A DNA stretch of 41,780 bases from Bacillota bacterium (GCA_023431385.1 JAEYWA010000013.1:1-41780); one strand, 5' to 3'. Shown: positions 15,427-24,656, counted from the first letter of the stretch. Program-made: numbers and translations. The notes: a model not told the origin generated them from the sequence alone.

Positions 15427-17835
15427 TTATTTGGACCTCCATATTTTTGATACCAGCACCAGCATGTCATCTTCAGGTTCTTTGTCCGGACAATGGCTCA
15501 ACGCTGCATCCATCAAATCATCTGCCATTTTTTGAGGATTTTTTGTATCCATGTTCTGTAAAAGGTTTTGCACTTCCTTTACGCTGTCCTGACACTGTTT
15601 AAAGGAATCAATAATTCCATCAGAAAGCATTATTACAAAATCTCCGTTATTAACCTTTTTATGTATTAGTTCAACTTCCACCTCGCTAAGTATCCCTGCC
15701 GGTAAAGTAGCTGCCCTTACGGCCTCCACATAGTCCTCTCTTTTTATAAAGGTTGGTGCAGCACCCACCTTACAGAATTCAACCTCTCCTTCATAAAGAT
15801 CCATAACTGAAATATCAATAGTTGCAAAGGAGTCATCGGTAGATCGTAAAACCAGTATAGAATTAATCAGCTTTACGGTTGTATCCTTATCAAAGCCTGA
15901 CTCCATAAATTGTTCTATTAAGCTTACTGTCGCCTTGCTCTGCATACAAGCTTTATGTCCCGTTCCCATACCATCACTCAATGCTGCAATATATTTTCCG
16001 TCACCGGTATTTAAAAATGTATAATTATCCCCGGAAACGTACTTTTCATTTTTGGCCATTCTTGCAACACCTGTAATTACCTTATATGTTTCCTCTTCAA
16101 CTAACTTAACAGTACAGGTGTTGGTTTTTGTATTGAGCCCGCATTCACTGCCGTCCTTTACCATCTTTCTTCCAACTACCCCTGTTACTATCTTCTCAAC
16201 AATTCCTATACAATTTCTTTTTCCACCGCAGCCTTTATAGGATAACGTCATTTCATATTTTTTGAATTTGTTCTCGAATACTACGGCATCGGCATTTTTC
16301 ACACCAGCCTTTGTCAACTCGAGTATAATCTGATTTTCGAGATCATCCTTGAAACTGATATCAGTGTTTAGTTCGTTGGCCAGGTTTGAAATTATTATTG
16401 ACATACTTTTTAACTGCTGGGAAACAAGGCCTCTGCTCTCCCCAATTTTGCTTCTCCAGACCATATCAACCTTAAACAGCTCAAAAACATTATTAACCGC
16501 CCTAACAAAATCATCAACCCTCTCACACCTCTCAAGAAAATAATGAGGAATATCGCTTTCTTCAATCCAACCCTTACCGTCAAGCTTTTCAACTATTTTA
16601 AACATTATTTGGTAAGTGTTACAGAAGTTATGTTCCCAACAATGTGTGCAAAGGCTGCAGTCCTTGCAGACACGGTCAGCCACTCTGTCAAATATGGCTG
16701 TTATGTCATGCTTTTCTGTCACTGCTTTTGTTTCTGAAATTTCATCAAAGGTCTTGGCCATTTCGCAAAAAGCCTTTGAAAACTTATTTAATTTATCAAC
16801 GGTTATCTCCTTGATTCTAACACTATAACCTTTCTTATCGCCTTTAGCAGCTAGACTCTTATCGAACTTTGTTACAACTGCATCCATAACCTTTGCAGGA
16901 ATAAGCATAAACAAAGCAATGGAAACGATAATTTCATACAAATATAGCAATACCTCTGTAGATCCATTTGTATAAAAGGTCAGCAAGGCATTACCCATAA
17001 GTACACCTACACAGGAACCGATTTTCCCCATATTTTTTAAAATACCCGCCAGTAATCCACAAAAGGCATATGAAGCAATAATAATGGGTGAAGAACTGGA
17101 TGATATACTTATTACAGTTCCGACTATTACTCCTATGGCAGCACCATTTCCAGCACCCGTCCTATAACTGAAAATGAGTATTATCAATATACACAGTATA
17201 TTTTTCAGGCTGACCCCAAGCATATTCCAATCTCCCAAGCCTCCTACCGCAAGAGCACAGGCAATGGCAATACTCAGAATTTCTTCGTTTGTAAGCTGAT
17301 ACCGTCTGGAGGGATTCCCAAGCACCTCCAGTACATTTTTAAACACAAAAACCAGAGCAAAAATAATAAAGCCGTTAATAATGGATTTTACAATGTCATA
17401 CATTAAGAAGCCCTGTAAATACGTCAACAGCATTTCTGGTATAAGAACGCCTATAAGAGCTATTATACCGACTCTTAAGGGTGACCCTGCGCTCTTCTTG
17501 AAAGGTATGTTTATTGCATTAAAAAGGAGCATTGCTACAACTGCTGTATATATCTGAACCGTAGCGCCGGAGGTTAACATTCCGGCGAATATTGCTATCG
17601 AAATCATTATTCTGTTAATATTTAGACCCAAGGTTGCTGCGTATAGTGCAATACCAAAAGGCATTAGCCCTCCCAGCAGTGATATCCTGCCCAACAAAAA
17701 GGCTGCAGGTAAAATAATAAGATTGGTTTTATTAAGATAATCCAATACAGCTGCGGTCTTACTGGACTTTCCGGTATGTTGAGCTGCTGAATTATATCCT
17801 CCGATTTTTTTGTATGGAAGCATTTCTGACTTCAT
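15427..17835 (-). CDS. spoIIE: Stage II sporulation protein E, serine phosphatase
   Basis: An 802-residue membrane phosphatase that dephosphorylates SpoIIAA to activate sigma-F in the forespore and also helps polar septation. The N-terminal half (about 40-320) has ten hydrophobic helices. A central regulatory region (about 325-560) contains a cysteine cluster (CKDCSLCTHCWEHNFC). The C-terminal PP2C (PPM) domain (about 590-800) carries ALSDGMGTGHKA and MLSDGIIDSF metal-binding motifs. Length matches the family (about 800-830). ATG follows AGGGGGTC. The upstream region has a Spo0A-type promoter. Confidence 0.95.
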   Translation of the reverse strand: MKSEMLPYKKIGGYNSAAQHTGKSSKTAAVLDYLNKTNLIILPAAFLLGRISLLGGLMPFGIALYAATLGLNINRIMISIAIFAGMLTSGATVQIYTAVVAMLLFNAINIPFKKSAGSPLRVGIIALIGVLIPEMLLTYLQGFLMYDIVKSIINGFIIFALVFVFKNVLEVLGNPSRRYQLTNEEILSIAIACALAVGGLGDWNMLGVSLKNILCILIILIFSYRTGAGNGAAIGVIVGTVISISSSSSPIIIASYAFCGLLAGILKNMGKIGSCVGVLMGNALLTFYTNGSTEVLLYLYEIIVSIALFMLIPAKVMDAVVTKFDKSLAAKGDKKGYSVRIKEITVDKLNKFSKAFCEMAKTFDEISETKAVTEKHDITAIFDRVADRVCKDCSLCTHCWEHNFCNTYQIMFKIVEKLDGKGWIEESDIPHYFLERCERVDDFVRAVNNVFELFKVDMVWRSKIGESRGLVSQQLKSMSIIISNLANELNTDISFKDDLENQIILELTKAGVKNADAVVFENKFKKYEMTLSYKGCGGKRNCIGIVEKIVTGVVGRKMVKDGSECGLNTKTNTCTVKLVEEETYKVITGVARMAKNEKYVSGDNYTFLNTGDGKYIAALSDGMGTGHKACMQSKATVSLIEQFMESGFDKDTTVKLINSILVLRSTDDSFATIDISVMDLYEGEVEFCKVGAAPTFIKREDYVEAVRAATLPAGILSEVEVELIHKKVNNGDFVIMLSDGIIDSFKQCQDSVKEVQNLLQNMDTKNPQKMADDLMDAALSHCPDKEPEDDMLVLVSKIWRSK

Positions 17836-17896
17836 TTGTATGACCCCCTGTGTTTGTCTTGTGTTAACTTGGCCGTGTCATTTAGCATGCAGAATG

Positions 17897-17930
17897 ATTA
17901 TAATTCAGTACCGGGAAAATTTTCTGTCAA
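17897..17930 (-). promoter_or_regulatory. Spo0A-type spoIIE promoter (22-bp spacer)
   Basis: On the minus strand TTGACA (17925-17930) and TATAAT (17897-17902) are 22 bp apart. This extended spacing is characteristic of Spo0A-activated sigma-A promoters (spoIIG 22 bp, spoIIE 21 bp in Bacillus subtilis). The TATAAT lies 62 bases before the ATG. Confidence 0.75.
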
Positions 17931-17956
17931 TTTATGGTAATTATTACTAATATAAT

Positions 17957-17963
17957 TTTGACA
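17957..17963 (-). promoter_or_regulatory. Candidate Spo0A box upstream of spoIIE -35
   Basis: TGTCAAA on the minus strand is one base from the 0A box TGTCGAA and lies 26 bp upstream of the -35. A second, perfect TGTCGAA is at 18065-18071 on the plus strand. Confidence 0.5.
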
Positions 17964-18112
17964 GGTATCCGCAAAAACCTTTATAAATTAAACATAAATT
18001 AAACTCTTTAGGACCTGCGTTAATAGAAAGAGTAAAGTTAGTCCACTTATATTTTGCCGTCTGTTGTCGAAAGGTTTTTAATAAATTTTTCGTTTTTTAC
18101 TGACTGTTACAT

Positions 18113-18135
18113 AAAAAAAGACCCATATACGGTCT
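18113..18135 (-). terminator. Terminator downstream of the DUF2798 remnant
   Basis: On the minus strand AGACC GTATAT GGGTCT is followed by seven T. The stem is short (5-6 bp) but placed 122 bases after the pseudogene stop. Confidence 0.6.
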
Positions 18136-18257
18136 CTTAATTAAAATATTTATATCTATTGCATATTATTTGTTAATTTTATAATGCAAATATAAGTATC
18201 AATCAGCCTGGGGTCCAACTACTGGCTAATAACTCATCTCAGGCCTATTAGCTTTTA

Positions 18258-18685
18258 CTAACTGCTTTTTAAAATCAGACTGAAAAGGAATCTTACAAGG
18301 GGCTGGATAAAAAACAGCTGTGAGAAAAATGCAAACGGGAAATTGAAACAATTTTCTGTAACCACTGCGTAAAAAATTCTGTGGTAATTCCATTATAGAG
18401 TATTGTTGCTATAAAGCTCATCATAGGACACATTAAAACTACTGTTGAACATATAATAGCAGTTGTAACAAGATAAGGCATATCCTCTCTTGGGCTAACC
18501 ATCCTGAATGTGATTTTTAAGGAAAGAGGACCTGCAACAAATAGCTGCAGTAAAATGGCAAAAACGAACTCAATGGGAACTACCTTTCGTGAATCGATAA
18601 ATACCTGATTTAAAATCCCTTCTTTCTTTTTTTTGTCACCCTTATTATCCTGACAATAGACTTTTTGGGCAACAAAAAAGACACA
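18258..18685 (-). pseudogene. DUF2798 membrane protein, frameshifted and 5'-truncated
   Basis: The minus strand encodes ...VVPIEFVFAILLQLFVAGPL, then MVSPREDMPYL, MCPMMSFIATIL and TEFFTQWLQ. The frame must then shift by one base near 18343 to continue as ENCFNFPFAFFSQLFFIQPLVRF and stop at 18258. This order (LxxFxxGPL, CPxMSxIAT, WLQ-4-NFP, FF..PLVR) is that of DUF2798 membrane proteins. Restoring one base gives the exact WLQ-NFP spacing I expect of the family. The N-terminal membrane segment and start codon are missing behind an in-frame TGA near 18690. It is therefore a decayed gene; a sequencing error could explain the frameshift but not the truncation. Confidence 0.7.
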
Positions 18686-18734
18686 TCAGCGCTTGTACCG
18701 TAATCAGATTTACGTGCAAAGCACCACATGTGTC
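18674..18734 (-). terminator. Long hairpin terminator of the phosphorylase operon
   Basis: GACACAT (18680-18686) pairs with ATGTGTC (18728-18734), and the stem continues imperfectly inward to CCGTAA/TTTACG. On the minus strand TTTTTT follows. It lies about 100 bases after the mutase stop. Confidence 0.75.
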
Positions 18735-18832
18735 GTTTCATTTAAGTTTAATATTTAATTGCTGAAATATTGTAACATATTTATTAGTGAATGGTCAACT
18801 TTAGAGTTACAATAACTCATAGCTTCAAGAAC

Positions 18833-20317
18833 TTATAGGTTTAAGAATTCTTTCATCACATTGCTGACCTCAGCTGCCATTTCCTCCTTTTCCATTTCAC
18901 AGAAAATCCTCAGAAGAGGTTCTGTTCCCGAGAAGCGGGTTATAATCCAGCCACCGTTTTTAAAGTACACTTTTACGCCGTCCATGTAGCTTACTCTGTC
19001 AACCTCATAGTTAAAGGCAGGGAGCTTTTTCTCGTCAAACAATAGCTTCATAAGGCGACCTTTCTCTGAAAAACTAAACTTGAAATCCTTCTCTGTCATA
19101 TAGGAGCAGCCGAAGTTCTGATGAATCTCGTCTAGCAGCTGTGACAGACTCTTTCCTGTTACACTGAGCAGTTCAATGAGCAGGCTGGCTGCAAATATTC
19201 CGTCCTTGCCACTAATGTGCCCCCTTATAGTCAGACCTCCGCTGCTTTCTCCGCCGATAAGGCAATCATATTTCTCCATATTCGAGCTTATATGCTTGAA
19301 GCCAACCGGGACTTCATGGCAGGTTTCCCCGAAGCCTTTTGCAATTCTGTCCAGCAGATGTGTAGTTGCTACATTGCGGACAACCCCTCCGGTCCACTTC
19401 TTGTATTTCAGCAAATAGTAGTACAGCAGCGCCAATATGCTGTTAGGGTGGATAAAGATACCCTTTTCATCAATTATCCCTAGCCTGTCGGCATCGCCGT
19501 CAGTGCCTATACCCAGGTCGTAGCCCTTTTCCACCACCATATCCATCAGGCGCTGCAGCGTGTGAGAGCTGGGGGATGGGAGTCTGCCGCCAAAAAGTGT
19601 ATCGTGCCTGTCGTTGATTATATCCACTTCACATCTTGCAGTTATCAATATGGTTTGAAGTGAGGTTTTAGATACTCCGAACATTGGGTCAAGAAGTATT
19701 TTAAGGTTTCTGCCCTTTATGGATTCCATGTCGATCATATTGATAATAGTATCTATATACTCATTAAATGGATCAATTATTTTTATAAGCCCACTTTCAA
19801 TACCGCTACAAAAATCTATTCTCTTTATTCCACCGACTATTCCACTATCTTGATAACTGCAGTTTACAGTAGTTCTGTTACAGCAGTTTATACCACAGTT
19901 TATACTGTGTTGTATATTCTCTATATACTTTTCAATATTTGCTGTTACTTCTTCTGAGGCATCCCTGCCCCCTCTCGAAAACACCTTTATTCCATTGTAG
20001 TCAGCTGGGTTGTGGCTGGCAGTGACAGCTGCACCGTAACATGCGTCTGCTCTGTTCACAGTAAACATCACCAGTGGTGTAGGTGACACCTTTTCTATAA
20101 AGAGAACCCGTATCCCATTCCCGGCAAGGACCTCGGACATCCATTTTGCAGCCTTATCTGAAAGGAATCTCCTGTCATAACCTATAACAAAACCATTTTC
20201 GGTACAGTTCTGCTCAATCATCATATTTGCAACAGCCTGTGTCAGCAGTTGTACATTCTGTTTTGTAAACTCCTCTCCAATAATTGCTCTCCAACCACCA
20301 GTTCCAAATTTAATCAT
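18833..20317 (-). CDS. Alpha-D-phosphohexomutase (GlcNAc-1-P/GlcN-1-P or Glc-1-P mutase)
   Basis: A 494-residue phosphohexomutase that interconverts sugar 1- and 6-phosphates. All four family loops are present: active-site TASHNP with Ser101, metal loop DGDADR (273-278), sugar-binding loop GGESSGG (355-361) and phosphate-binding RFSGTEP (461-467). Residues 139-155 form an unusual Cys/Asn-rich insertion (NCGINCCN...VNC) in domain I. The gene starts 9 bases after the GH94 stop with AAGGAGG inside the GH94 end, so the two are translated from one message. It should process the phosphorylase product: GlcNAc-1-P if the phosphorylase acts on chitobiose, Glc-1-P if on cellobiose. Vibrio chitin-disaccharide operons carry the same mutase-phosphorylase pair. 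Confidence 0.9.
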   Translation of the reverse strand: MIKFGTGGWRAIIGEEFTKQNVQLLTQAVANMMIEQNCTENGFVIGYDRRFLSDKAAKWMSEVLAGNGIRVLFIEKVSPTPLVMFTVNRADACYGAAVTASHNPADYNGIKVFSRGGRDASEEVTANIEKYIENIQHSINCGINCCNRTTVNCSYQDSGIVGGIKRIDFCSGIESGLIKIIDPFNEYIDTIINMIDMESIKGRNLKILLDPMFGVSKTSLQTILITARCEVDIINDRHDTLFGGRLPSPSSHTLQRLMDMVVEKGYDLGIGTDGDADRLGIIDEKGIFIHPNSILALLYYYLLKYKKWTGGVVRNVATTHLLDRIAKGFGETCHEVPVGFKHISSNMEKYDCLIGGESSGGLTIRGHISGKDGIFAASLLIELLSVTGKSLSQLLDEIHQNFGCSYMTEKDFKFSFSEKGRLMKLLFDEKKLPAFNYEVDRVSYMDGVKVYFKNGGWIITRFSGTEPLLRIFCEMEKEEMAAEVSNVMKEFLNL

Positions 20318-20326
20318 ACGTCCTCC

Positions 20327-22717
20327 TTATCCCATCACAACCTCAACCTCATTAATCGTTCCGTCAGGCTGCGGAGGTATTGCTTCATTTACTATCTGAC
20401 CGTTCAATTTGATATACTTGATTCCCTTTTGTACCTGATCAGGATTTTTTACCTTTATCTTAAATTCTGCTCCCCTCCAGCTTCTGCTTGCCTCAAAGCC
20501 CTCCCAGCTTTCAGGTATGCACGGGTCTATTATCATTCCGTCAAAGGATAGTCTTATACCCAGTATATACCTGGTTGCAGCAAAGTAAGCCCAGCCTGCG
20601 CTCCCCGTAAGCCATGGGTGCCTTGCTCTTCCATGAGCAGAATGATCTCTTCCCATGATAAACTGGCAGTAGGAATAGGGCTCAGATTCACGAATCTCTA
20701 TTATGTCATTCTGATTATAAGGAAGCAGCGCATTGTAAAACTTCATAGCTCTATCTCCCCGCCCCAACTTGCATTCAGCAACCCAGGCCCATGGATTTGG
20801 ATGGCTGAAAATAGCCCCATTTTCCTTGACTCCCTTATAAACCCTTGTTACAAAACCGATGTCATCGTTAACCTCGGAAAATGAAGGGCTGTTCAAATGG
20901 ATACCAAATTCGGAGTAAAGATATACGTCAACTGCATTCATACACGAAATAGCTCTATCTTTATCTGCCACACCTGAAACCACAGCCCAGGTGTTTGATT
21001 CCAGATGGACTTTTCCTTCTTTGCAGTCTTTAGTACCTATCTTATCACCTTTTGCAGTGATACCTCTGATATACCACTGTCCGTCCCAGAGTTCCCTTTC
21101 ACATGAGTTTCTGACTTGCTTAGCCAGCTTGCCATACTTCTCCAAGTCCTCCTCTCTGTCAACAAATACTGCAGCTTCAATAAAAGCTTGTAATGCCCAG
21201 TAGTGCAGGAAGGAAACCATGGCACTCTCTCCACCGCCAAGATTCAAACAATCATTCCAGTCAGCGCGCAGACCCTTACAGATACCTGTTGCACCTACCT
21301 GCTTGGCCGAGAAGTCCAGAATACGTTTCATATGTTCATAGACTGTTGCCTCACCACCGTCTGCAAAAGCCACCATTTCATCCAAGAGGTTTACTTCTCC
21401 AGTTTCCTTGATATATTCACAAATAGCCGGTACAAGCCATAAAGCATCATCTGAACAGGTGTCCTTCAAGCCATGAATCATATTAGACAAATCTGGTTCT
21501 GGAACAATTGTAGGCGACTTGACCTTAGGTTTATTTTTCTTTTCTGGATCAAACCAATCCGGGTCAAAAAGATGTAACCCATATCCCATATTTACTTGTC
21601 CTCTGAGAAGTTCAATAATTCTTTGACGGCACTTGGTGGAATTGGAATGCGGAATACACATAACATCCTGTGCAGTATCCCTGTATCCCAAACCGGTTCT
21701 TCCTCCCACCTCAATAAAGGAGGCGAATCTTGACCAGACTACATTAGTTTCAGCCTGATACAGATTCCAGATATTAAGCATGGTATTCATACCTTCGTTT
21801 GGCGTATTGACTTGAAGAACTTTTAATTTCTTATCCCAATAATCTTTTAGATTGGAAAAAGCCCTATCAACATTTTTTATGTCCGAATATTTATCCTTAA
21901 TGATTCTTCCGTTATCTCTGTTGCCTTCACCCAGCATATAAATTATTCTTGCCTCTTGGCCAGGTTCAAGCTCAATTCGTTTATGAAGAGCTCCGCAGTG
22001 GTTTCCTCCCAGTTCGCTGCTTCCCGAGCACTGTCCTGCCTCAACTGATGCAGGATTGGTTTCGGTTTTGTAAGAACCTATGAACTTATCTCTAAGGCAG
22101 TCGAAGCTATCTGGTTCAAAATTTGAAGCAAAGTATTGATAGGCTCCAGGCTCATAGAAGAGATCATATTCAATAATGCCATCCTTGTAGCTGGAACCTG
22201 AGCAGTATAGACTCATCTGGTAGTTCTGATTATCGATTTCTATTTCATGGAAGGAAAATTCACAGTAAGAAAAAACACTTAGCTTTCTTTTTCTGCCAGA
22301 GGTGTTTCTAAGCTTAACATCCCATAACTCTACATCGTCTTCTATCGGAACAAACAACGTTTGTTCCGCATTAATATTACTGTATGTACTGCTGAACTTT
22401 GAATAAGATAGACCATGCCTGCACTGGTAGTGCTTCATATCTTTGCCGACAGGCTGCCAGGATACAGTCCAGTAATCTCCTGTCTCATCATCTCTTAAGT
22501 AAACATAATGTCCGGGTCGGTCCAGGGGAATACTATTGGGTCTGAAACGGGTTATCCTATGATGCTGAGCACTCTTATAAAAAAGGTAGCCGCCCGCGTT
22601 ATGGGATATAACAGCACACATATCCTTAACACCGAGATAATTGGTCCATGAAACCGGGACGTCAGGCCTTTCAATTACATATTCTCTATTTTCATTGTCA
22701 AAATAGCCGTATCTCAT
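20327..22717 (-). CDS. GH94 phosphorylase, probable N,N'-diacetylchitobiose phosphorylase
   Basis: A 796-residue cytoplasmic inverting disaccharide phosphorylase. Domains: beta-sandwich (1-290), helical linker (about 295-325), (alpha/alpha)6 barrel (about 330-720) and a C-terminal beta cap. The catalytic acid is Asp489 in RADWNDCLNLGGG. The motifs SRFASFIEVGGRTGLGYRDTAQD, LFDPDWFDPE and ENGAIFSHPNPWAWV are intact. From memory, the match to Vibrio chitobiose phosphorylase is strikingly close (N-terminal RYGYFDN-NREYVI and C-terminal IPPQ-GT/SxNxVxVV), closer than to clostridial cellobiose phosphorylase (KFGFFDDANKEYVI). It would yield GlcNAc-1-P plus GlcNAc. The start is the ATG at 22717 after GGGGAGG, not the TTG five codons earlier. 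It lies in an operon with ABC uptake genes and a mutase. Specificity is inference. Confidence 0.85.
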   Translation of the reverse strand: MRYGYFDNENREYVIERPDVPVSWTNYLGVKDMCAVISHNAGGYLFYKSAQHHRITRFRPNSIPLDRPGHYVYLRDDETGDYWTVSWQPVGKDMKHYQCRHGLSYSKFSSTYSNINAEQTLFVPIEDDVELWDVKLRNTSGRKRKLSVFSYCEFSFHEIEIDNQNYQMSLYCSGSSYKDGIIEYDLFYEPGAYQYFASNFEPDSFDCLRDKFIGSYKTETNPASVEAGQCSGSSELGGNHCGALHKRIELEPGQEARIIYMLGEGNRDNGRIIKDKYSDIKNVDRAFSNLKDYWDKKLKVLQVNTPNEGMNTMLNIWNLYQAETNVVWSRFASFIEVGGRTGLGYRDTAQDVMCIPHSNSTKCRQRIIELLRGQVNMGYGLHLFDPDWFDPEKKNKPKVKSPTIVPEPDLSNMIHGLKDTCSDDALWLVPAICEYIKETGEVNLLDEMVAFADGGEATVYEHMKRILDFSAKQVGATGICKGLRADWNDCLNLGGGESAMVSFLHYWALQAFIEAAVFVDREEDLEKYGKLAKQVRNSCERELWDGQWYIRGITAKGDKIGTKDCKEGKVHLESNTWAVVSGVADKDRAISCMNAVDVYLYSEFGIHLNSPSFSEVNDDIGFVTRVYKGVKENGAIFSHPNPWAWVAECKLGRGDRAMKFYNALLPYNQNDIIEIRESEPYSYCQFIMGRDHSAHGRARHPWLTGSAGWAYFAATRYILGIRLSFDGMIIDPCIPESWEGFEASRSWRGAEFKIKVKNPDQVQKGIKYIKLNGQIVNEAIPPQPDGTINEVEVVMG

Positions 22718-22809
22718 TAGATACCTCCCCAAGCTTTAAATTTTAAATAGGTAAAATTGATATTGATAACACTAACACTGAACTTCTAACCTTTATCAAA
22801 GAGAAAACT

Positions 22810-23706
22810 TTATCCTTTGACCGCACCTGCTGTCATACCTTTAATTACATATTCCTGAGATATAAAGTATAGTATCAATACGGGCAATACGGTTATGAAT
22901 ATAGCAGCCATCATTGCGCCGTAGTCTGTACTGTACAAACTCTGAACCTGTGAGACCAATACCGTAATCGGCATGTTTCTCTTGCTGAGGTAAACAAGAG
23001 GAGTGAGCAGATCATTATATGACCACAGGAATTCCATAATTCCAACCGAAACAAGAGCAGGTATCGTAAGCGGAATAGTAATTCTTCTGAATATGCCGGG
23101 GATGCTACACCCATCTATTAACGCGGCTTCCTCCAGTTCTTTGGGCAATCCTGCCATAAAGCTGGTCAGCATAAGAATGGCAAAATTCATTAATCCTGCT
23201 ACCTGCGGAATTATTACTGTAAGGTATGAGCCCTGAAAACCTTCAAATATGTCGCCGATGTTTTTCATAATTACAAAGTTTGGTACTATCACAGCAAACT
23301 GTGGTATAAGCATACTTGCAACAAGATATGCCTTTATGGCCTTTGTAAAGCGGAAATTGAACCTTGCTAGAACGAATGCCGCCATACTACCTAATATCAG
23401 TATCAGAAGCAATGTACTCCCAGACATTATCAGGCTGTTTTTAAAGCCTCTGAATATATTATTCTCCGAAAACCTTTTTAAAGTTTCAAAATTCTGAAGT
23501 ATTGTTCCATTATCGAAATAAGCCTTTGGCAAAGAAAAAGCACTACCGATAATTTCATCATTATTTTTAAATGCATTGATAAATATCCACACCAGAGGTG
23601 CTATCGTTGATACGGCCCATAAGGACAAAACTATATACGTAATGATTTTGGAGCCTTTTACTCTGAAGACACCTCTTACAGGTATCAATTTGCTTTTATC
23701 TTCCAT
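22810..23706 (-). CDS. Carbohydrate ABC permease, MalG/CUT1 type
   Basis: A 298-residue inner-membrane permease with six helices, beginning at IITYIVLSLWAVSTIAPLVWIF. The cytoplasmic EAA loop is EEAALIDGCSIPGIFRRITIPL (about 205-226), which docks the ATPase. The C-terminal ISQEYVIKGMTAGAVKG is the usual MalG-like tail. ATG follows GGCGGAG. It is 15 bases downstream of its partner permease. No ATPase gene lies in the operon, so a shared MsmK-type ATPase is expected elsewhere. Confidence 0.93.
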   Translation of the reverse strand: MEDKSKLIPVRGVFRVKGSKIITYIVLSLWAVSTIAPLVWIFINAFKNNDEIIGSAFSLPKAYFDNGTILQNFETLKRFSENNIFRGFKNSLIMSGSTLLLILILGSMAAFVLARFNFRFTKAIKAYLVASMLIPQFAVIVPNFVIMKNIGDIFEGFQGSYLTVIIPQVAGLMNFAILMLTSFMAGLPKELEEAALIDGCSIPGIFRRITIPLTIPALVSVGIMEFLWSYNDLLTPLVYLSKRNMPITVLVSQVQSLYSTDYGAMMAAIFITVLPVLILYFISQEYVIKGMTAGAVKG

Positions 23707-23721
23707 ATCCGCTCCGCCTCT

Positions 23722-24591
23722 CTAATAAAGTTGTTCTTTTTGCTGTGCCAGTTTATTTGTAACTACGTAGATTATAAGTCCAAGAACTATAATCAATACT
23801 GAAATTGCACTTCCATAGCCCTGGTTATTATAAACAAAGGCCTGTTGATACTGATAGGTACTTAGTAATTGGCTTGAATCCAATGGCCCGCCACTAGTCA
23901 TAACATAGACTATATCAAACACCTTCAGAGAACCGGCTATTACCAAGCCAAGAGATGTAACTATTACTTCCTGAATCATTGGAATTGTTATATAAACCGC
24001 CTTCTTAATACCGGTGATACCGTCCAGGTCGGCCGATTCATATATATCTGTCGGAACATTAGCAATGGCTGTAAGGAATATAACGAAATAGAATCCAACG
24101 TATTGCCAGAGTACCGGAATCAAAACCAGATACATGGCACTTTTCTCAGTTATCCAGTTGATCTTTTCAAATCCGAAAATACCAATTATATTGTTCATTA
24201 AACCGTAATCATATTGGAAGGCCAGATAGAACATAAGACCTATAGCTGAACCGGATATAACCACTGGAAAGAAGTAAACCATTCTGAAAAATTTAAACCC
24301 TGTTTTTATTGAATCAACCAGAACAGCAAGGATTATTGCAACTCCTACCTCTACAAGCACACAGCCAACCAGAAGTATTAGAGTATTAAGCAGTGACTTA
24401 CCTATTATGGAGTCAGTAAACAGTCTTTGGAAGTTCTCCAGACCTATATAGTTAAACTTTGGTGACCATTCCGAATAATCGGTAAAGCTGTATTGAATTG
24501 TTTTACCCAGTGGATAATAAAGAAAAATTGTAATCAGAAGTATCGCTGGAGAAAGAAATATAAGTAAATATTTTTTGCTTTTGAGTACCAT
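23722..24591 (-). CDS. Carbohydrate ABC permease, MalF/CUT1 type
   Basis: A 289-residue permease with six membrane helices. The EAA loop is YESADLDGITGIKKAVYITIPMI (about 185-207). The C-terminus LGLIIYVVTNKLAQQKE is typical of MalF-like partners without the extra N-terminal helices of MalF. It pairs with the MalG-like protein encoded next and with the lipoprotein encoded upstream. It is separated from the binding-protein gene by a perfect 19-bp hairpin that probably sets unequal expression. Confidence 0.93.
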   Translation of the reverse strand: MVLKSKKYLLIFLSPAILLITIFLYYPLGKTIQYSFTDYSEWSPKFNYIGLENFQRLFTDSIIGKSLLNTLILLVGCVLVEVGVAIILAVLVDSIKTGFKFFRMVYFFPVVISGSAIGLMFYLAFQYDYGLMNNIIGIFGFEKINWITEKSAMYLVLIPVLWQYVGFYFVIFLTAIANVPTDIYESADLDGITGIKKAVYITIPMIQEVIVTSLGLVIAGSLKVFDIVYVMTSGGPLDSSQLLSTYQYQQAFVYNNQGYGSAISVLIIVLGLIIYVVTNKLAQQKEQLY

Positions 24592-24614
24592 AAGGTCTAC
24601 CCCCTATTTGGCTG

Positions 24615-24656
24615 TTATTATGAAACATGGTGGTTTCCCACCATGTTTCATAATAA
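24615..24656 (-). promoter_or_regulatory. Perfect 19-bp intercistronic hairpin after the binding-protein gene
   Basis: TTATTATGAAACATGGTGG pairs without mismatch with its complement across a TTTC loop. No T run follows on the minus strand. Such hairpins after binding-protein genes (as in malE-malF) protect the upstream message and lower permease expression. Partial termination is an alternative. Confidence 0.75.

Larger units (their letters stand above)
17836..18257. other. spoIIE upstream control region
   Basis: About 420 bases without a gene. It contains the spoIIE promoter (17897-17930), a TGTCAAA box (17957-17963, minus strand), a perfect TGTCGAA 0A box on the plus strand at 18065-18071, a plus-strand TTGACA-17-TTATAA promoter-like pair (17958-17986), and the terminator of the DUF2798 remnant (18113-18141). 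Confidence 0.6.

Noticed and set aside
20327..22732. Longer phosphorylase reading from a TTG at 22732
   Set aside because: The ribosome binding site GGGGAGG lies inside the extra five codons, so the ATG at 22717 is the start.
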